From assembly GCF_900106555.1 (NCBI RefSeq), contig NZ_FNOE01000028.1, positions 1 to 38,564 of the forward strand: a stretch of DNA of 38,564 nucleotides, in the 5' to 3' direction. This DNA comes from Nitrosomonas oligotropha. Lineage in GTDB: Bacteria > Pseudomonadota > Gammaproteobacteria > Burkholderiales > Nitrosomonadaceae. Positions 32,334 to 38,564 of the stretch are shown here, piece by piece (position 1 is the stretch's first letter; each line of letters starts with the position of its first letter). Under the pieces are notes generated by a model, which did not search any database, was not told where the DNA came from, and was given only the letters and a program-made list of their open reading frames with translations. The translations under genes were made by a program, and so were the position numbers.

Positions 32334-33013
32334 AAGCGCCTCGCATTTTGATTATCGAAGATGAAAATCAGATTCGTCGGTTCGTACGTATAGCTCTGGA
32401 AGCAGAAAATTTTGATGTCATCGAAGCGGATAGCGGTACGCGGGGTTTAATTGAAGCCTCCACTAGGCAACCTGATCTTGTCATTGTTGATCTTGGTTTA
32501 CCTGATCTCGAAGGAAAAGAAGTCATTCGGCAAATTCGTGGTTGGTCGGAAATGCCTATTGTCGTGTTGTCTGCCCGCGATCGCGAAGAGGAAAAAGTTG
32601 CCGCTCTTGACATAGGAGCTGATGATTATTTGACCAAACCTTTCGGCATGCCGGAACTAATCGCACGAATCCGAGCCCATTTACGACGACGTCAATCGAA
32701 TGAAAATCAGGGTGATCCTATAGTGCACTTTGGCGACGTAATTGTTGACCTTGCAGCTCATGCAGTAACCCGTTCCGGTGTTGATGTCCATCTCACACCG
32801 ATTGAATACCGATTACTACTTTCTCTCATCAATGTGCGTGGACGTGTAGTGACACATAACCAGCTCATGCTCGCGGTGTGGGGGCCAAATTACTCAGAAC
32901 GCTCACATTATCTACGTGTCTATATGGGGCACTTGCGACAAAAATTAGAGCATAATCCGGCTCAACCTGAATTTCTGCTTACTGAACTCGGGGTAGGTTA
33001 TCGGTTAGTATAA
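32330..33013 (+). CDS. kdpE: KdpE, OmpR-type response regulator of the kdp operon
   Basis: A 227-residue regulator. The receiver domain has acidic EDE near the start, phospho-acceptor Asp54 (VIVDLGLPDLEG), the Thr/Ser VVLSARD and the Lys DDYLTKPFG. The winged-helix domain (LTPIEYRLLLSLINVRGRVV, HYLRVYMGHLRQKLE) binds DNA. The start is GTG, sharing four bases with the kdpD stop (GTGA). The target is likely the repeat region at 24926-24976. Confidence 0.96.
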   Translation: MKAPRILIIEDENQIRRFVRIALEAENFDVIEADSGTRGLIEASTRQPDLVIVDLGLPDLEGKEVIRQIRGWSEMPIVVLSARDREEEKVAALDIGADDYLTKPFGMPELIARIRAHLRRRQSNENQGDPIVHFGDVIVDLAAHAVTRSGVDVHLTPIEYRLLLSLINVRGRVVTHNQLMLAVWGPNYSERSHYLRVYMGHLRQKLEHNPAQPEFLLTELGVGYRLV

Positions 33014-33159
33014 GACAATAGTCTCCGAACCATTTTCAGCTTAATTCAATTGCCTATTATTAACTATAGAGCCCCAATCAATAATGGTTTGAAAGTCCCA
33101 TCGATTCTCCCGCGATGATACTCGAGTTAGATTTGCTCAACTTTTTATAAACTAGATCC

Positions 33160-34821
33160 ATGATGACCAATACCACTTCAGATCATACTGTCCGTAATTT
33201 TCGCGAGGTGCTTTTCTGGCCGGTGCAAATGATGCCGCTTGCGGGTGCCAGAAACGCACAACCTCACTGGGAATTGTTGGCACAGGGCGGCAAAGACAAC
33301 CCATGGCGCAGGCTGGAGGACAGATTTCAAGCGGATGGGCTTGATTTTGATGAACGGCACTACAAGGAATTCGTTACCTTCTTGCCCTATGTTCAGCGCT
33401 TTATCTATGGCGAAACCCGCAGTCGTATGTCCGATAATGCGTCCGATCTACCCGGCGGTTCGGCAATCAAAATATTCCGAAGATGTGGGGTTTCCGCCTT
33501 GCGACTGATTCTGCGCGAGGGCGAAGAACCCATCACGCTGAATGTAGAGCATATCGAACTCTGGTTTTTCGACGACATCAGCGTAGCTTTTCTCAAGGTG
33601 GAATTATCCGCCACCGATCTACCGTTCACCTGGGTATGCGACTTGCTGTACCGTTTTGGCCGCGCCTACCCTACAGGCTGGGATGAAAACGGCCATGGCA
33701 AGCATAATGTCCACCGAGCTGAGTGGCTGTCAGCAGATGGTGCAGTTCTCGCCGTGTCAGATTCAGATAACCACAAAAAATTTCTCTCCTACACCCGCGA
33801 GCGTCGTTCACCAGGTATTTCAGAACACTGGGATTTTCTCCTGCGCCCCTTGGTGCTGGATCCATCGAAGGAAACCGGCATCCTGCGCTACCGCCAGATC
33901 GAATACCACCGAATGCCATTGATGGCCTTCCTGGCAGTGGACAATCCGCGCGGCATAGATCGGGAAAACTGGTTGCGCCTCGGCTTGGTCGCCACCCTTC
34001 CTCCCGATGAGGCGTTGCCAACGTATGATCCAGACGTGGCCGAGTTCGAGTCACGCTACTGCTATGACCGCTTTTGGACCGACACCGAGACAGGCCCCAA
34101 CACACGTTTCCTCTGCACCGGTCGCGCCTTCCTGGTCGTTGGAGATGCGCATGACGATTATTTCCATGATAAGGCACGTGGCATCCTGGCCCAGTTCCGT
34201 CACCAGTATGTTTTGTTGTTTTTGATTACACATTTCCATCGTGCTTCGCTATTGGTATTTTCCAACCGCATAGCAGATGCGGTGCATGACCTGGATATTC
34301 GCGAACCGCAATCTATAAATCGTTTCCGGCGCAGGATTTACGCCGGTTTCGAAGCTTTCTTGCGCTTCACCCATCGTTACTGGTATCACGAGCTTTCCGA
34401 AAGATCCCACGTACAGTCGCTCTACCGCTTGTGCAGCAAACATCTGAGCAATGATTCCCTGTACCAGGAGGTGAAAGAAGATCTGCGGGACATGAGCCAG
34501 TATCTCGACAGCAACACGCAGCGCCAGCAATCCACCACAATCGTCCGCCTCACCGTGGTGACCACGTTCAGCATGATCGGGACAGTGGCTACTGGCCTGC
34601 TCGGCATGAATCTCATTGCTGAGGCCGACGCACCCATCTCCACTCGCCTGACTTATTTCTTAGTCACCACGCTGATTACGGCACTACTTATGTTGTTGGC
34701 CATTCTCAAGTCAAAGCAGCTCTCGAGTGTAATGGACACACTGGCTGATGACCAGAAAAGCTTGCGCACCCGCCTGGCCGGGCTGGGCAAGGCATGGCAG
34801 CGCAACCCGCCTAAGCCTTGA
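33160..34821 (+). CDS. Large membrane protein with a divergent CorA-like C-terminus
   Basis: A 553-residue protein. The first ~430 residues are soluble, with no motif I recognise beyond a CorA-type acidic, helical tendency in the later part. Two transmembrane helices follow near 465-515 (VVTTFSMIGTVATGLLGMNL, then RLTYFLVTTLITALLMLLAIL). The GMN tripeptide, the ion-selectivity signature of CorA/Mrs2 Mg2+ channels, is present after TM1 (LLGMNL), and the tail is basic. This suggests a divergent CorA-superfamily divalent-cation transporter with an unusually large N-terminal domain. The usual YGMNF is altered to LGMNL, and an acidic EADAP loop follows. The ribosome-binding site is weak. It follows kdpE by 146 bases but need not share its promoter. 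Transport is inferred, not shown. Confidence 0.65.
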   Translation: MMTNTTSDHTVRNFREVLFWPVQMMPLAGARNAQPHWELLAQGGKDNPWRRLEDRFQADGLDFDERHYKEFVTFLPYVQRFIYGETRSRMSDNASDLPGGSAIKIFRRCGVSALRLILREGEEPITLNVEHIELWFFDDISVAFLKVELSATDLPFTWVCDLLYRFGRAYPTGWDENGHGKHNVHRAEWLSADGAVLAVSDSDNHKKFLSYTRERRSPGISEHWDFLLRPLVLDPSKETGILRYRQIEYHRMPLMAFLAVDNPRGIDRENWLRLGLVATLPPDEALPTYDPDVAEFESRYCYDRFWTDTETGPNTRFLCTGRAFLVVGDAHDDYFHDKARGILAQFRHQYVLLFLITHFHRASLLVFSNRIADAVHDLDIREPQSINRFRRRIYAGFEAFLRFTHRYWYHELSERSHVQSLYRLCSKHLSNDSLYQEVKEDLRDMSQYLDSNTQRQQSTTIVRLTVVTTFSMIGTVATGLLGMNLIAEADAPISTRLTYFLVTTLITALLMLLAILKSKQLSSVMDTLADDQKSLRTRLAGLGKAWQRNPPKP

Positions 34822-34863
34822 ATAATCAATGCTCTGCTACCTTTAGGCGTTATCTGCTTATTA

Positions 34864-35409
34864 CTACTTTAAGAAACTCGGAGAAAGTTGATTCGCGGAT
34901 TCCACGGACCGCTTCGGTGGAATTGCCCGACATACTTGCCGATATTGTACTAAGGTTATTTTCTTAATAATGCTTCCATACTGTTTCCATTTTTTTCTTC
35001 TCTGTGTCTCACAAGTAACACCGCAGGTTATGGGTCTTCCGTGAGCCATGGTGTGGCGGATATGATTGACTTGGTGCTCTGTTCCACATATTGGGCAGTA
35101 ATGTAAATAAGAATCCTTGCTGCCTCTCCTGTTCACGCCCGAAGAGATACTCTCGATCATCGCTGCATGCGCGATGGAAAGAATAGCGGACAATACTCCG
35201 TCATATCGAGTGTCATCGGACGTAACTTCCAATCGCATATGATCTTCACGCTGGGCAATGCGAGTCCCACAGTACCAGTCACCGAGTTCAGCGATACATG
35301 TTCGATGTGGTACCTGAGCAATTACCAATTTATTTGCACCCGCGATAAAAACCACTTTACGTATTGCCGTCATATCCGATGCACCTATTACGATTGTGAT
35401 GCGTTTCAT
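34864..35409 (-). CDS. PII-like protein with a C-terminal four-cysteine zinc-finger-like tail
   Basis: A 181-residue protein. Residues 1 to about 95 read like the ferredoxin-like fold of PII/CutA-type proteins: strand-helix KRITIVIGASDMTAIRKVVF, a loop with a GDWYCGTRIAQRED segment, strand HMRLEVTSDD, helix YDGVLSAILSIAHA. Residues 100-145 hold C105-x2-C108 and C129-x3-C133 (YCPICGTEHQ, PITCGVTCETQRRKKWKQ), enough for one treble-clef or ribbon-type zinc site, followed by a basic segment. The PII identification is a fold impression, not a motif match (no canonical T-loop tyrosine seen). A good AAGGAG ribosome-binding site precedes the ATG. It is convergent with the CorA-like gene. Function unknown. 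Confidence 0.5.
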   Translation of the reverse strand: MKRITIVIGASDMTAIRKVVFIAGANKLVIAQVPHRTCIAELGDWYCGTRIAQREDHMRLEVTSDDTRYDGVLSAILSIAHAAMIESISSGVNRRGSKDSYLHYCPICGTEHQVNHIRHTMAHGRPITCGVTCETQRRKKWKQYGSIIKKITLVQYRQVCRAIPPKRSVESANQLSPSFLK

Positions 35410-36049
35410 GCTATTACTCCTTCTCTAACAATTTCACGAAAACACAAAACAAATGTTAGAAGAGACAGCATAAAAACGTTGTAAATTACTAGCTACTGCC
35501 TGTAAAGAATTCGTATATAAATAGTCGGTTCTGAGAAATGTCTCAGACTCACATGAATACTGTGTTTTAGGCAATAATCCAACCTTTTAACCCCCTGAAG
35601 ATATAATATCGGCATTAAAGCCTGAAGAAAATTAAAGGAACTCCAGATGGCGACTGACGATTTTTTCGTCCCTGGCTCGATAAAATATAATAAAAAAAGA
35701 ACCTTCTATTTTCGGATTCCATATCTATTTATTGTTGATCTAGGAAAAATCAGATCAATGATTCTTTTTACTCCGCCATTTATATAGCGGCATTGCTTCC
35801 TTTCTACATTTACGCTGCTAACATTTAGACCTCAGAAATTTTGAAGTAGCAAAAGCCGCGACCATTCCTTCAATCGAAGTGTCCATCCAACGCACTGGGC
35901 GTATATAAAATCCGCGACAAATTTTACGGATTTTTTATAGTTACACGTTATCTATTTACAGCATTTTTATATTTTTCACTCTATATTCAATCACTTGAAT
36001 AACTAATTAGCCTCCAAAGGAATATTCGATGGAAGCTTAGAAGATAGAG
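35410..36049. other. Divergent intergenic region with an IS relic
   Basis: Between the PII-like and porin genes. It contains CTGAGA-AATG-TCTCAG (35531-35546), a short inverted repeat, and the transposase relic at 35647 listed separately. The rest, AT-rich, shows no gene. The porin promoter is expected in 35930-36049, but no convincing -10/-35 pair stood out. Confidence 0.5.
35647..35690 (+). pseudogene. N-terminal relic of an IS5-type transposase
   Basis: MATDDFF starts the frame, after which one deleted T in a T-run shifts it. Restoring the base gives MATDDFFRPWLDK, the typical first residues of one group of IS5-family transposases (MATDDFFRARLDQMIDL). Nothing beyond about 14 codons is recognisable. 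Confidence 0.6.
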
Positions 36050-37147
36050 ATGAAAAGTATTGTGTTGGTTGCTTGTCTGCTGACAAGCGCAAGTGCTTTC
36101 CCGCAAGATAGCAACAAAATTATAATTAATGCCCCCTCTTCTCCATTAACCTTTGGAGCCTATGCTGAAACTTATTATAGCTACGATTTCAATAATCTAA
36201 TAGATAACACCAAGCCTTCGTTTATCTATAGCTTCAACAAAAATAACGAAGTTTCGGTAAATTTGGCTTCTATAAAGGGGTCATACACCACCGACAGCAT
36301 CAGGGCCAATCTTGCTTTGGCAGTAGGTACTTACATGAATGCCAATTATGCGGCTGAGCCCGGTATATTAGGAAATCTCTACGAAGGCAATGCTGGAATA
36401 AAGTTACCTGGAGGAAATAACCTGTGGCTGGATGTCGGTGTCTTCCCTTCGCATATCGGCTTTGAAAGTGCGGTGGGAAAAGACAATTGGACTTTAACTC
36501 GAAGCTTGGTAGCTGAGAACACGCCATATTTTGAATCCGGTGCCAAAATCAGTTACACCTCTGACAATGACAAATGGTTTTTAAGTGCACTAGTTCTGAA
36601 TGGTTGGCAGCACATCAAACCAGTGGATGGAAATACTATTCCTGCATTCGGGACCCAGATTACTTATAAGCCTTCCCCAAGAGTAACCTTGAATAGCAGT
36701 ACTTTTCTCGGCAGTGACAAACCTGACAGTGCGAGGCAAATGCGCTATTTTCATAATTTCTACGCTATTTTTAAATTGAATGATAGGCTCTCGACCACTA
36801 TTGGTTTTGATAGCGGCGTTGAGCAAAGAGCCAAAGATTCTTCAGTCATGAATATTTGGTTTAATCCTACAATGATTCTGAGATATACACCCACAATAAA
36901 AACTGCTGTTGCAATCAGGGCGGAATATTATGATGACAAAAATGGTGTGATCATCGCTTCAGATACTTCCAACGGGTTTAAGACATGGGGTTTCTCCGCC
37001 AATTTTGATTACAACATCACCAGCAATTTACTGTGGAGAATTGAAGCAAGAACGTTGCAGAGTAAAGGCGATATTTACATTGTAAACGATGGCTTCGCAA
37101 GGGACTCCAATACGTTTATCACTACATCATTAGCCGCCAGCTTCTGA
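36050..37147 (+). CDS. Outer-membrane beta-barrel porin of the BBP2 (OmpL-like) family
   Basis: A 365-residue protein with a signal peptide (MKSIVLVACLLTSASAFPQD) and alternating-residue beta strands to the C-terminal Phe (LAASF). The BBP2 signature GAYAETYYSYDFNN comes early, followed by NNLWLDVGVFPSHIGFESAVGKDNWTLTRSL and YFESGAKISYTSDNDKWFLSALVLNGWQ. Such porins are abundant in Bacteroidota and some proteobacteria, and are thought to allow passage of small solutes. The gene is slightly AT-rich compared with the kdp genes, which may reflect transfer. No partner gene lies next to it. Confidence 0.8.
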   Translation: MKSIVLVACLLTSASAFPQDSNKIIINAPSSPLTFGAYAETYYSYDFNNLIDNTKPSFIYSFNKNNEVSVNLASIKGSYTTDSIRANLALAVGTYMNANYAAEPGILGNLYEGNAGIKLPGGNNLWLDVGVFPSHIGFESAVGKDNWTLTRSLVAENTPYFESGAKISYTSDNDKWFLSALVLNGWQHIKPVDGNTIPAFGTQITYKPSPRVTLNSSTFLGSDKPDSARQMRYFHNFYAIFKLNDRLSTTIGFDSGVEQRAKDSSVMNIWFNPTMILRYTPTIKTAVAIRAEYYDDKNGVIIASDTSNGFKTWGFSANFDYNITSNLLWRIEARTLQSKGDIYIVNDGFARDSNTFITTSLAASF

Positions 37148-37328
37148 CGCAACTGTCTAGCGGCTTGGAATAAAACTCCAGTTGAGCATTTGCAAACCAA
37201 TAATGGATTAGCAATTGCCATAATGCTCCCCACTATAACAAATCTATCCGATGACGAATTAATCATTACGAAAAGCCTTAAACGCAAAGAAACAATCGCT
37301 CGGAATTAGGCTAATGGCCTCAATATGT

Positions 37329-37772
37329 TTATATCCTGGACCGATTCGACTTACCTGATCGTTTCGCGATGGAGTGTTCTTTCTTCAATTGAATCAGATC
37401 CCAAAGATTCCCGTAAAGATCCTCGAACACCGCGACCACCCCATAGCCCTCTTCCTTGGGCGGCCTGATGAACGTGATGCCTCTGGCGATCATGCGATAG
37501 TAGTCCCTCCAGAAATCGTCGGTATTAAGGAACAGGAAGACTCGTCCGCCCGCTTGATTCCCGATGAACGGCAATTGCCCCGGCTTGGATGCCCTGGCGA
37601 GCAATAAAGTGGTTCCCGCGGAGCCAGGCGGCGAGACGACTACCCAGCGCTTGTCCTGTTCCGGCAGGTAAGTATCTTCGACAAGAACGAAATCCAACTT
37701 GTTCAAGTAGAAATCGAGGGCCTCATCGTAGTCCCGCACGACGACGGCGATGTGGACAATGGATTGATTCAT
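37329..37772 (-). CDS. Glyoxalase/VOC-superfamily protein
   Basis: A 147-residue VOC domain, start MNQSIVHIAVVVRDYDEALDFYLNKL, central RWVVVSPPGSAGTTLLLARAS, and C-terminal RPPKEEGYGVVAVFEDLYGNLWDLIQL. Metal-ligand positions (His near 7, Glu in VFEDLYGN) fit a metal-dependent dioxygenase/glyoxalase-type fold. The frame is open 46 codons further upstream, but homologous proteins start at MNQS, so I choose 37772 although the ribosome-binding site is weak (AGAAG). The tail KRSGKSNRSRI is basic. Function unknown. Confidence 0.85.
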   Translation of the reverse strand: MNQSIVHIAVVVRDYDEALDFYLNKLDFVLVEDTYLPEQDKRWVVVSPPGSAGTTLLLARASKPGQLPFIGNQAGGRVFLFLNTDDFWRDYYRMIARGITFIRPPKEEGYGVVAVFEDLYGNLWDLIQLKKEHSIAKRSGKSNRSRI

Positions 37773-38206
37773 GCGAAATGCTTCTGGGATCGGCTTCGCG
37801 AAATGGGAGCGTGTTCCCAAATAGCCCTTTGTGTATAGGAAAAATAAACGCTCTTTTTCATCGGAGGCAAATGTACTGGAAAGCGGATGGAGTGTCAAAC
37901 ACACTAACAAACGATCAGAAATTCACGAAATTTGTACCTAATCAGCAGTGAAAACATCCATTAACAACAGGCCATCGGGAATGACGCAATCGACCAGATG
38001 AGCCGCCGTCGGCGGCATGTATCGACCACACAGCGGGGAGGAAAAAACCCTGTCGCTTGCAGGAAAAGGCGATTCACTCACTTACTATGGGTCTACTAAT
38101 AGTAATTGCAGAACTATTAATGATCTATAAGTTTTTTCATTTTCTTGACTCGCCAAAGCGGATAAATGGTAACTGGTTTATTAAGATTCCAGTTTAATAT
38201 CTCATG
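37773..38206. other. Region without a recognised gene
   Basis: Holds the unused upstream extension of the VOC frame and a short GC-rich inverted repeat GCCGCC-GTC-GGCGGC near 38002. No coding region, RNA gene or mobile-element end was recognised before 38207. Confidence 0.45.
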
Positions 38207-38322
38207 TGTAAGAAATCTCAGAGTTGTTTACAGAGAGGTTGATTGAAATAAGTGTTGAGTATTTCATAAGGGGTGGCATTATTCAAACTCTTATGAGGCT
38301 TAACGGTATTGTAGAAATTAAT
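38207..38322 (-). mobile_element. Truncated tail of an IS481-family element
   Basis: 116 bases nearly identical to the next segment (38323-38438), with about five differences. It starts with the same terminal TGTAAGAAATCTCAGAG and encodes the same transposase end (minus strand) with stop at 38218. It is cut off at 38322, where the second copy begins. Confidence 0.75.
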
Positions 38323-38564
38323 TGTAAGAAATCTCAGAGTTGTTTACAGAAAGGTTGATTGAAATAAGCGGTGAGTATTTCATAAGGGGTTGCATTATTC
38401 AAACTCTTATGAGGCTTAACGGTATTGTAGAAGTTGATGAAACGGAGAAGCTGAATGCGTCGATCGGCACAGTCTTTAAAGTGAATCTTGCTGTGCCACA
38501 TATCCATCAGGGTGCGGATAACCCGCTCAGCTTTCCCGTTGGTTTGCGGACGATTGATACGGGT
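38323..38564 (-). mobile_element. IS481-family element, end of a copy running out of the window
   Basis: Starts at the terminal repeat TGTAAGAAATCTCAGAG directly after the truncated copy. The transposase frame runs from 38564 (beyond the window) to the stop at 38334. The element appears inserted in the tail of the related copy at 38207-38322. Confidence 0.8.
38334..38564 (-). CDS. IS481-family transposase, partial (C-terminal 76 residues)
   Basis: The visible part contains QTNGKAERVIRTLMD with the catalytic Glu, then FINFYNTVKPHKSLNNATPYE and the end YFNQPFCKQL. These are typical of IS481-type integrase-core transposases, with the third residue of the DDE triad in KAERV. The 5' part and the first two Asp residues lie outside the window, so whether this copy is intact cannot be judged. 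Confidence 0.88.
   Translation of the reverse strand, partial: TRINRPQTNGKAERVIRTLMDMWHSKIHFKDCADRRIQLLRFINFYNTVKPHKSLNNATPYEILTAYFNQPFCKQL

Noticed and set aside
37773..37910. Longer N-terminus for the VOC protein at 37329
   Set aside because: The extra 46 residues do not resemble the family, whose members start at the MNQSIVHIAVV position.
1..38564. CRISPR array, rRNA or intact tRNA genes
   Set aside because: No regularly spaced short repeats and no rRNA or foldable tRNA sequence were seen anywhere in the window.

Overview
The window looks like part of a betaproteobacterial chromosome. The basis is the FecI-FecR-TonB receptor unit, a complete kdpFABC-kdpDE operon, an FmdB-type zinc ribbon, moderate GC, and many insertion-sequence and integron-cassette fragments. 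A Nitrosomonas-like ammonia oxidiser is a reasonable guess but is inference only. No rRNA, intact tRNA or CRISPR array was seen.

Layout. (1) 1-5737: a Cu+ P1B-ATPase with a His-rich tail, YHS and heavy-metal-binding domains; an FmdB-like zinc ribbon; a beta-carbonic-anhydrase-fold enzyme that could instead be a COS-hydrolase-type enzyme; and, divergent from it, a sigma-54 activator. A near-perfect -24/-12 promoter points at the anhydrase gene and tandem inverted repeats lie upstream of it. This is a self-contained regulator-target pair. (2) 5738-10730: a decayed LysR gene, a FitAB/VapBC-type toxin-antitoxin pair, and a tightly overlapping three-gene cassette (DUF4297-like nuclease, small middle component, Rad50-like ABC ATPase) that I read as an ABC three-component (ABC-3C) conflict system. 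It is the best candidate for an uncharacterised system here. (3) 10731-15707: a mosaic of small detoxification-type genes (ArsR, SRPBCC, glyoxalase/VOC, RibD-like reductase, ABM monooxygenase) with duplicated and broken copies, one SRPBCC-glyoxalase fusion with an attC-like junction, and an IS3-family element inserted with a 4-bp target duplication into an older IS110-family remnant. (4) 16066-21693: FecI sigma factor, FecR anti-sigma regulator, STN-containing TonB siderophore receptor and a PepSY membrane protein, forming an iron-uptake unit with a strong terminator between regulators and receptor. (5) 22323-24690: a bleomycin-resistance-like VOC protein, then a reverse-oriented run of integron-type cassettes (RibD-like, DUF2200, a broken VOC gene) with one clear attC and two partial ones. 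No integrase is visible.

(6) 24690-33013: the kdpFABC potassium pump followed by its sensor kinase and response regulator, preceded by three phased TTTTTAC(A/G) repeats that are good KdpE-site candidates. (7) 33160-38564: a divergent CorA-like membrane protein, a PII-like protein with an added four-cysteine zinc-finger-like tail, an IS5-type relic, a BBP2-type porin, a VOC protein, and an IS481-family element end inserted into the tail of a related copy.

All functions are inferred from protein motifs and layout seen by eye. No database search was run.
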